DNA from: Parvularcula bermudensis HTCC2503
GTDB taxonomy: Bacteria; Pseudomonadota; Alphaproteobacteria; Caulobacterales; Parvularculaceae
Reading direction: 5' to 3'
NCBI RefSeq assembly: GCF_000152825.2
Contig: NC_014414.1
Span: 2,418,001-2,482,000, forward strand
DNA: 64,000 nucleotides
Under the pieces are notes generated by a model that was not told the origin of the DNA, did no database searches, and saw only the letters and a list, made by a program, of their open reading frames with translations. A program made the translations under genes and the position numbers. The number at the start of each line of letters is the position of its first letter. Position 1 is the stretch's first letter. Of the stretch, positions 17,687 to 27,508 are shown piece after piece.

Positions 17687-19000
17687 GTGGACAAGACCGC
17701 CAAGGACCGGGACTGGCTCGATGAAGCGTTTGCGCGCATCGCGATAGATGATGAAGGTCGCGCGTGTAAAGATATTCCGGCGTCCGCATGTCATGAAGAA
17801 TCGAGCAATTTCTTCCTACATGCCGCGTCGTTATCCCTAACCAAGAGTGGAGATGGATTGATCGACCCCAAACTTGTCCTGAGCTGGCTATTGACGGCGC
17901 ATGGGGCGCCGGCAGTGACGGTGGGCCTGCTCGTGCCGATCCGCGAATCCCTTGCGCTCCTCCCGCAATTGTTCACAGCCGGGATGCTGCGTCGCCTCCC
18001 CAAGCGAAAATGGGCCTGGGCGATCGCCTCGGGGGTCGAAGGTCTTGCCGTCCTGGCCATGGCGATGGCTGCCTTCTTCCTGAGAGGTCCCCTATTGGGA
18101 TGGAGTATCGTTGGGCTATTGGCGGTCTTCGCCCTTGCCCGCAGTGTTGCGTCAGTGACGTATAAGGATGTTCTTGGGAAGACGGTCGATCGGTCCCGCC
18201 GTGGCCGGGCCACCGGATTTGCCAGCTCGGCGGCGGCGATCAGCGTCATTGTCTTCGCTGTGCTTCTCTTTTCAGGACTCGTCGATCGGATGACCCTGGT
18301 GCTGGCCGGCCTGATCGTTGCGGGGATTGCGTGGATCCTTGCGGGCCTCTTATTCACCCGGCTGACCGAAGCGCCCGGGGCGACCGAGGGCGGGGCCACC
18401 GCCATCAAAGAAACGATCCGCCAATTCTCCTTGCTGCGAGAGGATCCCCAATTGTCGCTGTTCATCACCGTTAGGGGGTTACTGACGGTGACGGCCCTCG
18501 CCCCGCCCTTTATGGTGGCCGCAGGATCGGTAGGGGAACAGCCATACAATTCCCTTGGGCTCCTCGTCCTTGCCTCCGCGAGCGCAAGCTTCGTTTCGGG
18601 CTTTGTCTGGGGGCATCTGTCCGATCAATCGAGCCGCCGTGTGCTCTTCTTATCGGCGGCGGCGGGCGGTCTTATTCTCACGGCCACCAGCGCCGCTGCG
18701 TTTTTAGGGCTCCTCTCCACAATGGCGGTCCTTCCCCTCTTACTCTTTATATTGATGATTTCCTATGAAGGCGTTCGGGTGGGCCGGTCCACACATCTTG
18801 TGGACATGGCCAGTGAGGAGACCCGCGCCGCCTATACGGCATTGTCGAACACCCTCATCGGCGTCGTTCTGGTGCTCGGCGGCGCCTTTGGCGGCCTGAT
18901 GAGCGTCACCGGGCCTGCAACCGTTTTAGCGGTCATGGCGGGACTTGCCCTCGCGGCCGTACCGCTGGCCATGCGGCTTGAGGATGTTCAGCAACGCTGA
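17687..19000 (+). CDS. MFS transporter
   Basis: 437 residues from a GTG start with CAGGAG upstream. A hydrophilic N-terminal region of about 50 residues (KTAKDRDWLDEAFARIAIDD) comes before about twelve membrane helices. The loop between helices 2 and 3 has PRRKW-like basic residues (LRRLPKRKWAW), and SDQSSRRVLF lies in the matching loop of the second half, as in major facilitator proteins. Substrate unknown. The cytosolic N-terminal extension is longer than usual. A separate transcription unit from the ABC1 kinase downstream, with a 107-base gap. Confidence 0.85.
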   Translation: MDKTAKDRDWLDEAFARIAIDDEGRACKDIPASACHEESSNFFLHAASLSLTKSGDGLIDPKLVLSWLLTAHGAPAVTVGLLVPIRESLALLPQLFTAGMLRRLPKRKWAWAIASGVEGLAVLAMAMAAFFLRGPLLGWSIVGLLAVFALARSVASVTYKDVLGKTVDRSRRGRATGFASSAAAISVIVFAVLLFSGLVDRMTLVLAGLIVAGIAWILAGLLFTRLTEAPGATEGGATAIKETIRQFSLLREDPQLSLFITVRGLLTVTALAPPFMVAAGSVGEQPYNSLGLLVLASASASFVSGFVWGHLSDQSSRRVLFLSAAAGGLILTATSAAAFLGLLSTMAVLPLLLFILMISYEGVRVGRSTHLVDMASEETRAAYTALSNTLIGVVLVLGGAFGGLMSVTGPATVLAVMAGLALAAVPLAMRLEDVQQR

Positions 19001-19107
19001 GCCCCCTTGCTTGCGACACAATTCCGCGAGGGGTCGAGGGGACCTCTTCTTTGGCTTTTCGGTCGCGAAGCGTACCCTATCTCATGGTCATCGATAGGAG
19101 CGGATAG

Positions 19108-20445
19108 ATGGCAGCTGAGGATGATGATCGCCCTGGCCTGAAGGTTCCCTCGGGCCGTCTGTCGCGGATGGTGTCCATGGGGGGGCTCGCCGGCGGGATT
19201 GCGGGCAATATGCTGGTCGAAGGAGGGAAACGGTTGGCCAAGGGAGAGCGCCCCTCTCTCAATGAATTGCTGCTCACCCCCGGCAATGCGAACCGGGTCG
19301 CCGACCAGCTTTCCCGCCTGCGCGGTGCCGCCATGAAGGTGGGCCAGCTCATCTCCATGGATGCCGGGGAAATCGTCCCGCCCGAACTCGCCGAACTCCT
19401 CGCCCGTCTCCGCTCCTCCGCCCACGCGATGCCGGCCAAACAATTAAGGTCCGTCCTCAACGATCAATGGGGCCGGGGATGGATCTCGAATTTCGAGCGC
19501 TTCGACGTCACGCCCCTCGCCGCCGCCTCGATCGGCCAGGTCCATCGCGGCCTCACGAAAGACGGCCGGGACCTCGCCATCAAGGTTCAATATCCAGGGG
19601 TCCGAGAGAGCATTGACAGTGATGTCGACAATGTCATGTCACTGATCAAACTCTCAGGTGTGCTACCCAAGTCACTCGATTTGAAGCCCCTCCTCGATGA
19701 GGCGAAAGCACAATTGCACGAAGAAGCCGATTACCGGCGGGAGGCTGAATATTTGAGCCGCTTTGTGGCATTATTGGGTGAGGACGACAGGTTTTGCCTC
19801 CCCAAAGCCTATGACGATCTGACGACGACCGATGTCCTCGCCATGGATTACCTGCCCGGCAACCCCATCGAGTCCGTTGAACATCTCGACCAGGTGGAAA
19901 GAGATCGCGTGGCCACTCTCCTCTTCGATCTCTTCATCCATGAGATCTACAGCTATCGTCTCATGCAGACCGATCCTAACTTCGCCAATTTTCTCTATCA
20001 TCCAAAGACGAAGAAAGTCGTGCTGCTCGACTTCGGCGCAACGCGCGAATTCGAAGAGGACTTTACCGAATGCTACCGTCGGCTCGCCGTGGGCGGCCTG
20101 TCGGGGGATCAGGAGATGGTGCGGGCAGCCGCGGCCGGGATCGGGTTTTCGACCGACGGGATGGCAACGGAGAAAGCCCAATTGCTGATGGACATGCTGT
20201 CGATCAGTCTCGAGCCTGTCCGGGAGAACGCCCCCTTCGATTTCGGGAAAAGCGACATTGCCCAGCGTTTGCGGGATAAGGGGTTGGCTTTCAGGCAGGA
20301 CGGCGATTTCGGCCCCGTCCCCAAACCCCAGGCGCTCTTCCTCCACCGGAAGGTGGCGGGGATCTATCTTCTCGCCCATCGCCTGAAGGCCCGGGTAAAT
20401 GTGCGGGCCTTGCTCAACCCCTTCATTCCCGAAGTCTCAGAGTAG
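19108..20445 (+). CDS. ABC1/ADCK (UbiB-COQ8-like) atypical kinase
   Basis: 445 residues. The family-defining KxGQ motif is seen as AAMKVGQLISMDAG (about residues 74-87), followed by PPELAELLARL, the Ala-rich loop AAASIGQVHRG with the nucleotide-binding Lys in LAIKVQYPGV, then TDPNFANFLY and VLLDFGATRE, which replace the HRD and DFG motifs. Relatives (COQ8/ADCK3, UbiB) support ubiquinone biosynthesis as ATPases. The start MAAEDDDRPG lacks a membrane anchor. It overlaps the dapA 3' end by 9 bases, convergent. Confidence 0.93.
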   Translation: MAAEDDDRPGLKVPSGRLSRMVSMGGLAGGIAGNMLVEGGKRLAKGERPSLNELLLTPGNANRVADQLSRLRGAAMKVGQLISMDAGEIVPPELAELLARLRSSAHAMPAKQLRSVLNDQWGRGWISNFERFDVTPLAAASIGQVHRGLTKDGRDLAIKVQYPGVRESIDSDVDNVMSLIKLSGVLPKSLDLKPLLDEAKAQLHEEADYRREAEYLSRFVALLGEDDRFCLPKAYDDLTTTDVLAMDYLPGNPIESVEHLDQVERDRVATLLFDLFIHEIYSYRLMQTDPNFANFLYHPKTKKVVLLDFGATREFEEDFTECYRRLAVGGLSGDQEMVRAAAAGIGFSTDGMATEKAQLLMDMLSISLEPVRENAPFDFGKSDIAQRLRDKGLAFRQDGDFGPVPKPQALFLHRKVAGIYLLAHRLKARVNVRALLNPFIPEVSE

Positions 20446-21306
20446 GCCCAACTCATCGAGCGCGCGGTCGACCGCGGCCTTACTGCGCTCGCTGGTCGGC
20501 ACGAGGGGCAGACGCAATTCCTCACGGCAGAGACCGAGGCGGGCCAGCGCGTATTTCGTCGGCCCGGGACTTGTCTCGACGAACAGGGCTTCGTGGAGGG
20601 CCGTCAAGCGATCCTGAAGCTCCAGGGCATCGGCAAATCGCCCATTGAGACACGCGTCCTGTAATTGAGCACATTGCTCGGGGGCGACATTCGCCGTCAC
20701 CGAGATACAGCCTTGGCCGCCCATGGCATTATAGCCGACAGCGGTCATATCCTCACCGGAGAGCTGAATGAAGTCTTTGCCGCAGGCCCGGCGATGCAGC
20801 GCCACCCGACCCAAATCGCCTGTGGCGTCCTTCACCCCCACAATGGTGGGAACCGTCGACAGACGGGCGAGGGTTTCGACGGCCACGTCGGTCTGGGTCC
20901 GGCCGGGCACGTTATAGACCAGGATCGGCAGATCGGTGGCTTCCGCCAGGTGACGGTAATGGGCTTCGATACCGCTCTGTGGGGGTTTATTGTAATATCC
21001 TGTCGTGGCGAGAAGGGCGTCGGCGCCCGCCCCCTCGGCCTGTTCAGCCAAGCGGATCGCCGCCACGGTATTGTTCGATCCCGCCCCGGCAATCACCGGG
21101 ATACGTCCCTTCACGGTCTCGACGCAATGGGTGACGACCGCGATATGCTCCCGCTCGCTCAGCGTGGCCGACTCCCCGGTGGTGCCAACGGGAATAACGG
21201 CCCGGGTCCCCGCCGCGATCTGGCGTTCGATCAGGGCGGCGTAGGCGTCATAATCGACCTCACCGCCTTTGAAGGGAGTTACGAGGGCGGTCATCGATCC
21301 CGCCAT
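20437..21306 (-). CDS. dapA: 4-hydroxy-tetrahydrodipicolinate synthase
   Basis: DapA condenses pyruvate and aspartate semialdehyde in lysine and diaminopimelate synthesis. Visible are the pyruvate-binding GTTGESATLS (about 43-52), the Tyr in LVYNVPGRT, and the Schiff-base Lys in VGVKDATGD. About 289 residues from ATG 21306 (MAGSMTALVTPF), close to the usual 292. A start at 21339 would add 11 residues (MAFSLATVTQW) and cannot be excluded, as neither has a clear ribosome-binding site. Divergent from slt, a common alphaproteobacterial pairing that links peptidoglycan precursor supply and turnover. Confidence 0.96.
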   Translation of the reverse strand: MAGSMTALVTPFKGGEVDYDAYAALIERQIAAGTRAVIPVGTTGESATLSEREHIAVVTHCVETVKGRIPVIAGAGSNNTVAAIRLAEQAEGAGADALLATTGYYNKPPQSGIEAHYRHLAEATDLPILVYNVPGRTQTDVAVETLARLSTVPTIVGVKDATGDLGRVALHRRACGKDFIQLSGEDMTAVGYNAMGGQGCISVTANVAPEQCAQLQDACLNGRFADALELQDRLTALHEALFVETSPGPTKYALARLGLCREELRLPLVPTSERSKAAVDRALDELGLL

Positions 21307-21443
21307 CCACTGAGTCACAGTCGCAAGAGAAAAAGCCATTCGTGGCAGCTAATCTCTGAAAATTCATACCGCAAGCATCTCTTACCGGACTGACGAAGCC
21401 CGAAGCCGTGCTATTATAATAAAACGACTATTTTGGTACTGCC

Positions 21444-23666
21444 ATGCGCCCTTTGTATCTGTCTTTCTTGTCATTTCTGGCCATCGTCGGCGGGGGGCCA
21501 ATGGCCGCCTCCGCCGCTCTATCCGCCCAGACAAAGGCCCCCTCGGCCGATCCGACGGTGCGGTATCTGAGCCAGACCGATGAGGCGCGGCTAAGGGGCC
21601 TCTTTGACGCCATTGAGCGGGGGGACAGCGTCACCGCACAGCAGCTTCGGCGCACCCTTGAGGGGGGAATTGCCTCGGCCCTTGGCGAATGGGCGGTCCT
21701 ACGGGCTGAGGCCGAAGACATCGGCGCGGCGCGGATCTTCGCCTTTCTGGACGCCTACCCAAACTGGCCGAGCACCTCATGGCTGCAGGAGCAAGCGGAA
21801 GGACAGCTCGACGACCTCGCGCCCGCCGAAATCCTCCATTATTTCGATGGTCGGGACCCTGTGAGTTTCGAGGGATGGGTTGCCCTGGCGCGCGCCCGCC
21901 GCGCATCCGGCAGCGAAGCGGGCGCCACCGCCGCGATCAAAGAGCTCTGGATCGACAGCAATCTGGCGAACCGGCAGGAGGATCAGATCCTTGAGGAGTT
22001 TGGCGACCTGCTCACCCAGCAGGACCATATCGCCAAGGTCGACCGTCAATTGTTCGATATCCGGGCCACGGTCTCGCGCCGCCTCCTCCCCTATTTGCCG
22101 GCGAAGGAGCGGCGGGAGGCGGAGGCCAGGATCGCCCTCCTGCGGGCCGATGCGAATGGCCTTGCCCTCTACCGCGCCCTCCCCGCCGACAGTCAGGCCG
22201 ATAGCGGCGTCCTCCACGCGCTGGTTCGCTATTACCGCCGGTCCGATCAGGACGATTTGGCGATCGAGACCGCCGGTCGCGCGCCCCTCTCCCCCACTGC
22301 CCTGCGGGATCCGGAAGATTGGTACGAGGAACGTCGGCTCCTGACCCGGTGGGCCCTGAAGAACGCGCGGTTCGAAGATGCCTATACGCTTTCGGCCTAT
22401 TCAGGCCTCGAAGAGGGGGGCGATTTCGCCGAGGCGGAGTTTATGGCGGGGTGGGTGGCGTTGCGCTTCCTCCATGACCCTGAGCGGGCCGTCGCACATT
22501 TCACCTATCTGAACAGCGGCGTCGGCGCCCCTATCAGTCGGGGGCGGGCGGAATATTGGCTCGCCCGCGCCTATGAAGCCGCCGGCATTGAGAGCCAGGC
22601 GCGGCTCCACTATACCGTGGCCGCCGAGTTTCCTTACACCTATTACGGCCAGCTCGCCGTTGCCGCCCTTGGCGTCCCGGAGGATAGCCCCCCCTTCCCG
22701 GAGGCGCCGCCGCTCTCCGCCGCCGAGCTGACGACCTTTGAAAACTTGCCCTTGGTGCAGGCGATGCGTGTCCTTGTGCGGATCGATGAGGACGACCATT
22801 TCGACCGGTTCGCCAGGGCCCTCGACGATGAGCTTGACAGCCCCACCGCCGTCCGCGCCTATGAAGACCTCGTGCTGAGCGAGGGGAAATATTATCTCTC
22901 CGTCCGCGCCGCAAAGGTCGCGCGCAATAACGGGGCCGAGGTGCCAGAGGTGATCTATCCCCTCTATCCCGTGCCTCAGGCCGCGACCCGCTATGCCGAG
23001 CCCTCTCTGATTTTGGGACTCAGTCGTCAGGAGTCGGAGTTTAACCCCCGCGCCTATTCCCCGGCGCGCGCCAGGGGGCTGATGCAAATGCTCGCCTCCA
23101 CCGCCCAGATTACCGCCCGCAAGGAAGGGATCCCCTATTCCACGTCACGGTTGATGAGCGACCCGGACTATAATCTCACCTTGGGCGCCGCGCATCTCAG
23201 CCACCTGATCGAACGCTTTGGCGGCAGCTATATCATGGTGATGGCCGCCTATAATGCCGGCCCCCATCGGGTCGACCAATGGATCGAGACCTATGGCGAC
23301 CCGAGGGCTCGCGATGTCGACCCCATCGACTGGGTGGAATTGATCCCCTTTTCCGAAACCCGCAATTACGTGATGCGGGTGACCGAGAACACCCAAGTCT
23401 ACCGCGCCCGGCTCAATAATCAGCCGCTTGGCTCGATGATCCTCGCCGATCTGACCCGCGGCGGCGGCTCCCCCGAGGCGATTGGGGTCCGCCCCTCCTC
23501 ACCGCAATTGCTGCAAGCGGCCCTTTCGGGCAGTCAGGCGACCTTCGGCGAAAATGCCCTGTCCGTCCCCGGACGATTGCCCAAAGCGATGCAGGTCTTT
23601 GACAGTCTCAAGACGGTGGTGACGCCCGTCGGCGGGGGCGTTGCTCCTATTCCGGCCACGGAATAG
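21444..23666 (+). CDS. slt: soluble lytic murein transglycosylase
   Basis: 740 residues with a signal peptide (LSFLSFLAIVGGGPMAASA). A long superhelical alpha domain of TPR-like repeats follows (about 40-500), then the lysozyme-like SLT catalytic domain at about 515-650, where SRQESEFNPRAYSP holds the catalytic Glu (near 530), followed by ARGLMQMLASTAQ and AAYNAGPHRV. It cleaves the glycan strand with formation of 1,6-anhydro muropeptides in the periplasm. The C-terminal 80 residues are low complexity. It faces dapA across about 140 bases. Confidence 0.95.
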   Translation: MRPLYLSFLSFLAIVGGGPMAASAALSAQTKAPSADPTVRYLSQTDEARLRGLFDAIERGDSVTAQQLRRTLEGGIASALGEWAVLRAEAEDIGAARIFAFLDAYPNWPSTSWLQEQAEGQLDDLAPAEILHYFDGRDPVSFEGWVALARARRASGSEAGATAAIKELWIDSNLANRQEDQILEEFGDLLTQQDHIAKVDRQLFDIRATVSRRLLPYLPAKERREAEARIALLRADANGLALYRALPADSQADSGVLHALVRYYRRSDQDDLAIETAGRAPLSPTALRDPEDWYEERRLLTRWALKNARFEDAYTLSAYSGLEEGGDFAEAEFMAGWVALRFLHDPERAVAHFTYLNSGVGAPISRGRAEYWLARAYEAAGIESQARLHYTVAAEFPYTYYGQLAVAALGVPEDSPPFPEAPPLSAAELTTFENLPLVQAMRVLVRIDEDDHFDRFARALDDELDSPTAVRAYEDLVLSEGKYYLSVRAAKVARNNGAEVPEVIYPLYPVPQAATRYAEPSLILGLSRQESEFNPRAYSPARARGLMQMLASTAQITARKEGIPYSTSRLMSDPDYNLTLGAAHLSHLIERFGGSYIMVMAAYNAGPHRVDQWIETYGDPRARDVDPIDWVELIPFSETRNYVMRVTENTQVYRARLNNQPLGSMILADLTRGGGSPEAIGVRPSSPQLLQAALSGSQATFGENALSVPGRLPKAMQVFDSLKTVVTPVGGGVAPIPATE

Positions 23667-23687
23667 ATCACTGAAAAAGGGGGGACC

Positions 23688-24125
23688 TCAGCCCGCCTTT
23701 TGCCAGCGCCCCTCCGGGTCCTGGCGCCAATAGGTGGCCGCCTGGCCGCTGGCCTTGACCGCCCGCCACGCATCCCGCGCCGCCGCCGCCCCGTCCTCAT
23801 CGAATAACAGGACGATCCGCTCCAGGCCCTCTCCCCCCTTCTCGACGCCCTCGGCAACGAGACTGAAGAGGATTTGCCGTCCAGGCGGCAGGGTCTCATC
23901 GGCGGTGAGCCAGATTGGCTGATCCGCCGCCGGGGGCCCCGCACCATGGGGCAGGAAGGAATCGTCCGCATAGGTCCAGAGCGCGTCATCCCAATAGCGC
24001 ACCGCCGCCTCGTCGGGCAGCCTGACCACGGCGCGCCAGTCCCGCGCCAAGGAGCGTTCGAGCAGCACCGGCAGCACCGCCTCCGGCCTCGCCCGCTCAC
24101 AATGATAAAACAGGATTTCGGTCAT
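23688..24125 (-). CDS. holC: DNA polymerase III chi subunit
   Basis: 145 residues beginning MTEILFYHCERA, with LLERSLARDWRAVV, YWDDALWTYADDSFLPHG and a late ERIVLLFDEDG, all typical of HolC. Chi links the clamp loader to SSB. The region WTYADDSFLPH is the most conserved of the family. The start lies 56 bases from the divergent ELM1 start. In many alphaproteobacteria holC follows pepA; pepA is not present here. Confidence 0.95.
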   Translation of the reverse strand: MTEILFYHCERARPEAVLPVLLERSLARDWRAVVRLPDEAAVRYWDDALWTYADDSFLPHGAGPPAADQPIWLTADETLPPGRQILFSLVAEGVEKGGEGLERIVLLFDEDGAAAARDAWRAVKASGQAATYWRQDPEGRWQKAG

Positions 24126-24181
24126 GCGCCTTTGTGACGACCCTTCGCGCCGGTGCCAAGCGCGGCTATGCCCGCCCCGAT

Positions 24182-25159
24182 ATGCAGAAAGATCCCCTCA
24201 CCCTCTGGGCGGTATCGGATGGCCGTGCCGGCATGGCGAACCAGGTCCTCGGCCTGGCCGAGGCGCTGGCGCGCCGGACCCCCTGCCGGATCGTCGAGAA
24301 GACGATCGTCATCACCCCCCCCCATGACCGCCTGCCAAGGGGTCCCCTTGGCCCCTCCCTCGCCCGCCTAGCCCCGTCGAGCGATCCCCTCTCTCCGCCC
24401 TGGCCGGATATCTGGCTTGCCTGCGGGCGTCGCACGGTGCCCCTCTCCCTTGAGGTTCGGGCCATGGCGGGCGCCCCCTTTGTCGTGCAGACCCAAGACC
24501 CCAAGGCCCCGCTCGGCGGTTTCGACCTTGTCCTGCCCCCGGCCCATGACCAGCTGAGCGGCGCGAATGTCCTGCCGCTGATCGGCGCGCCGAACCGCCT
24601 CTCCTCGGTCAGGATGGCGAAGGACGCCCTGGCCCTGGAGGCGGAGGTGGGGCCCGCCGACAAGACCGCCGTCGCCCTGATCGGCGGGGACAGCAAGCAG
24701 TACAAGATGACCCCGAATGCGGTGAGCCTGATGCTCGAAGCCCTGGCCGCGGCGGAGGATGCGGGCCACCGTGTCCTGATCACCTTTTCCCGCCGCACCC
24801 CGGCCTGGGTCAAACCGCATTTCGCCAAAGGGTTGCCAAAGGCGTGGATTTGGGATGGCAATGCGGTGGGACAGATCGGCAACCCCTATTTCGGCCTTCT
24901 TGGCCTCGCCGACCGTCTTTATGTCACGGCGGAGAGTGCCAATATGCTGACCGACGCGGCCTTTACCGGCTGTCCCGTCCACCTGCTGCCCCTGCAAGGG
25001 GGGGCGGCGAAATGGCGGCGCCTGCACGCGTCGCTCGAGGCCCATGGCGTGCTGCGCCCCGATGCCGGGCCGGACGACCACTGGACCTATCCCCCGCTGC
25101 GAGAGACCGACCGTGCCGCCGACGCCCTCCTCGCCCTTTATCGGCGCGCCCGGAGATGA
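24182..25159 (+). CDS. ELM1/GtrOC1 family protein (mitochondrial fission ELM1-like)
   Basis: About 325 residues of the ELM1 family, named after a plant mitochondrial fission factor. Bacterial members have a nucleotide-sugar glycosyltransferase-like fold and unproven function. Motifs seen: WAVSDGRAGMANQVLGLAEAL at the start, CGRRTVPLSL, VQTQDPKAP, LIGGDSKQYKM near 190 and VTAESANMLTDA near 260, the last two resembling a GT-B donor site. The ATG at 24182 puts the SDGRAG motif near residue 12; a GTG at 24134 is possible. The stop overlaps the start of the pentapeptide gene (ATGA), suggesting a joint role at the envelope. Confidence 0.88.
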   Translation: MQKDPLTLWAVSDGRAGMANQVLGLAEALARRTPCRIVEKTIVITPPHDRLPRGPLGPSLARLAPSSDPLSPPWPDIWLACGRRTVPLSLEVRAMAGAPFVVQTQDPKAPLGGFDLVLPPAHDQLSGANVLPLIGAPNRLSSVRMAKDALALEAEVGPADKTAVALIGGDSKQYKMTPNAVSLMLEALAAAEDAGHRVLITFSRRTPAWVKPHFAKGLPKAWIWDGNAVGQIGNPYFGLLGLADRLYVTAESANMLTDAAFTGCPVHLLPLQGGAAKWRRLHASLEAHGVLRPDAGPDDHWTYPPLRETDRAADALLALYRRARR

Positions 25160-26481
25160 GGGGGACGCGATCAACGCCTCGCGGTCTCCGGCGGCTGACC
25201 TGGCGGGTCGGGCGATGGCTCGGCAGGGAGCGGCTCCGGACCCTCAATCAGGGGCGCACGGTACTGCGGCGGCCATGGCGGGACTGGCGGGCGTTCCTCA
25301 AGGGCATGGACGTTCTTGAGGGGGCGTTTTACCGGCTGTTCCTCATCGTCTTCGTCACTGTGGTTTTCAGTCTCGGCTGGCTCTCTGTCACCGGGCATTT
25401 GCCGGTCTTCGACGGCCTCATCCCCTCCGGCTATGGCGGGCGGAATGGGTGGGAGGAATTCCGCTCCCTGATGTTCGGCCTTGCGGGTCTCGCCGGGGCG
25501 ATCTTTGGCCTTTATCAATTGGGCAATGCGTCGACCCGCACGCGGCTGACCCGGCTCGACACCGACACCAAGCGGGAGGCGGTGCGCAATGAACGCTTTG
25601 TCAGTGCCGCCCAATTGCTGGCCCATGGGGATGGGGCCGTCCGGATGGCCGGTATTTACCCCCTGGAGCGTCTGGCCACCGAAGACGGCCATGTCTATTT
25701 CCAAACCGTCATCGACGTGCTGGCGGGGTTTGTGCGGGAACGGACCAATCGCCCCGACTATCCCCCGCGCCTCGCGGCGGGGGAAGAGCCTGAGCTGGAG
25801 GCGGCATCGCCCGACGCCTCATGGGCTGACAGAAGAGCCCTTGAGGCGCGAAATGCCGAAAAGCGGCGCGATTGGTACGGACAATGGGCGCCGCCGACGG
25901 AGCCCATGGCCACGGCGCTCACCGCCCTCAGCCGCCTGACGAAAAACGCCCATGGCCGCGCCGTCGCCTTGCCCCGCGTCAACCTCACCGCCGCACGCCT
26001 GCCCCATTGGCGCGCTTCAGAGGTCTTCGCCCGAGAATGGGAATGGCGTGAAGCGGTTCTCGTTGAGAGCGACTTGCAGTCCGCGGACGTTCGCGGGGCC
26101 AACCTCAGCAAGGCCAACCTCAGCAAGGCCAACCTCAGCAAGGCCGACCTCAGCAGGGCCAACCTCATTGATGCCGACCTCAGCAAGGCCGACCTCAGCA
26201 AGGCCGACCTCGTCGGGGCCAGACTCATCTGGGCCAACCTCAGCGGAGCCGACCTCGCCGAGGCCAACCTCAGCGAGACCAGATTGACTGACGCCAAGGG
26301 GCTCACGGCACACATTCTCAATCGCTCCCTATGGCCTACGGCACGACCGCCTAAAGGAGCTGTCAGCCAAAGCGCCATCATCGAAGAGCTCGACAAAACC
26401 TGGTGCACGGACCCCGAGGACCCGACGCGCCTTCACCCTATAGGAAAGCAGGGCGCCCCACCGCCCTTGCCGGAAAAATAA
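25156..26481 (+). CDS. membrane pentapeptide-repeat protein
   Basis: About 441 residues. The ATG at 25156 overlaps the ELM1 stop (ATGA) with GGAG just before it. After a strongly basic N-terminus (RRLTWRVGRWLGRERLR) there are two membrane helices (FLIVFVTVVFSLGWL and LMFGLAGLAGAIFGLYQ), then a cytosolic helical region (NERFVSAAQLL, GIYPLERLA, FQTVIDVLAGFVRE). A right-handed beta-helix of about 14 A(D/N)LxX pentapeptides lies near 310-380. This helix-plus-pentapeptide layout is common in bacteria; its function is unknown. The open frame extends 5' to 24844 but inside the ELM1 gene, so that part is not used. Confidence 0.85.
   Translation: MRGTRSTPRGLRRLTWRVGRWLGRERLRTLNQGRTVLRRPWRDWRAFLKGMDVLEGAFYRLFLIVFVTVVFSLGWLSVTGHLPVFDGLIPSGYGGRNGWEEFRSLMFGLAGLAGAIFGLYQLGNASTRTRLTRLDTDTKREAVRNERFVSAAQLLAHGDGAVRMAGIYPLERLATEDGHVYFQTVIDVLAGFVRERTNRPDYPPRLAAGEEPELEAASPDASWADRRALEARNAEKRRDWYGQWAPPTEPMATALTALSRLTKNAHGRAVALPRVNLTAARLPHWRASEVFAREWEWREAVLVESDLQSADVRGANLSKANLSKANLSKADLSRANLIDADLSKADLSKADLVGARLIWANLSGADLAEANLSETRLTDAKGLTAHILNRSLWPTARPPKGAVSQSAIIEELDKTWCTDPEDPTRLHPIGKQGAPPPLPEK
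26101..26220. repeat. 15-bp tandem units inside the pentapeptide gene
   Basis: AACCTCAGCAAGGCC recurs in register, first as four near-perfect units at 26101-26160 and then diverging with inserted variants (GACCTC, AACCTCATT). Each unit encodes one pentapeptide. The high identity of the first units suggests recent unit duplication and likely copy-number change between strains. Confidence 0.85.
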
Positions 26482-26523
26482 CGGGGGCGAGAAGAGGAGC
26501 CCTTCGACCTCTGACAGCCGCCC

Positions 26524-27477
26524 TCAGCCCCGCGCCGCCCGCGCCGCCTTGAGCTGGGCGAAATCCGCATCGGCGTGATAGCTCGACCGTGTGAGGGGGG
26601 AGGCGGAGACCATCAAAAAGCCCTTGGCCCGGGCGATGGACTCATAGGTCGCAAATTCCTCAGGCGGAACAAAACGGTCCACCGGGGCGTGTTTGCGGGT
26701 CGGCTGAAGATATTGCCCGATGGTCAGGAAATCGATCCCCGCCGAGCGCATATCGTCCATCACCTGCATCACCTCTTCCCGCGTCTCGCCCAGGCCCACC
26801 ATCAGGCCGGATTTGGTGAATTGCCGGGGCGCCCGCTCCTTCACCCGCTCCAACAGGCGGAGGGAGTGGTAATAGCGCGCCCCCGGACGAATGGAGAGAT
26901 AGAGCCGCGGCACGGTTTCGAGATTGTGGTTGAACACATCGGGGCCCGCATCGATCACCCGGTCGAGGGCCGCTGACGGTTTGCGCAGAAAATCGGGGGT
27001 CAGGATTTCGATGGTCGTGCCCGGCGCATGGTGCCGGATCGCCTCGATCACCTTGGCGAAATGGTCGGCGCCGCCATCTGCCAGATCGTCCCGGTCGACG
27101 GAGGTGATGACCACATGGTTGAGGCCCATTTCGGCGGTGGCGCGGCCGACCTTGTCCGGCTCCTCCGCATCGAGGGCGCCGGGCAGGCCCGTCTTCACAT
27201 TGCAAAAGGCGCAGGCCCGGGTGCAGGTATCGCCAAGGATCATCATGGTGGCGTGCTTTTTCTCCCAGCACTCACCGATATTGGGACAGGCCGCCTCCTC
27301 ACAGACGGTGACCAGCCCCTTGGACTTCACGATCTGTCGGGTTTCCTTATAGCCCTCTGAGACGGGGGCCTTGACCCGGATCCATTCAGGCTTGCGCCCG
27401 ACGGGGCTGTCGGGCCGCTTTTGCTTTTCGGGGTGGCGACGCGCGGCCGCGCTGGCGGTGTCGATGAGAGTGACCAT
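26524..27477 (-). CDS. lipA: lipoyl synthase
   Basis: Radical-SAM enzyme inserting two sulfurs into octanoyl-protein. About 317 residues from ATG 27477. The auxiliary cluster motif [12 protein letters not shown] (near 59-70) and the radical-SAM motif CTRACAFC (near 85-92) are both intact; RSSYHAD near the end carries the conserved Ser that ligates the auxiliary cluster. The frame extends to 27546, with no better start. In many alphaproteobacteria pdh genes lie between ftsB and lipA; here lipA follows ftsB after 31 bases. Confidence 0.98.
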   Translation of the reverse strand: MVTLIDTASAAARRHPEKQKRPDSPVGRKPEWIRVKAPVSEGYKETRQIVKSKGLVTVCEEAACPNIGECWEKKHATMMILGDTCTRACAFCNVKTGLPGALDAEEPDKVGRATAEMGLNHVVITSVDRDDLADGGADHFAKVIEAIRHHAPGTTIEILTPDFLRKPSAALDRVIDAGPDVFNHNLETVPRLYLSIRPGARYYHSLRLLERVKERAPRQFTKSGLMVGLGETREEVMQVMDDMRSAGIDFLTIGQYLQPTRKHAPVDRFVPPEEFATYESIARAKGFLMVSASPLTRSSYHADADFAQLKAARAARG

Positions 27478-27508
27478 AGCCCTTAGATAGGGAATTGCGG
27501 CGGGTTTG

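Noticed and set aside
24844-25155. Upstream extension of the pentapeptide-repeat frame
   Set aside because: It lies wholly within the ELM1 gene in another frame; the ATGA at 25156 gives a coupled start.
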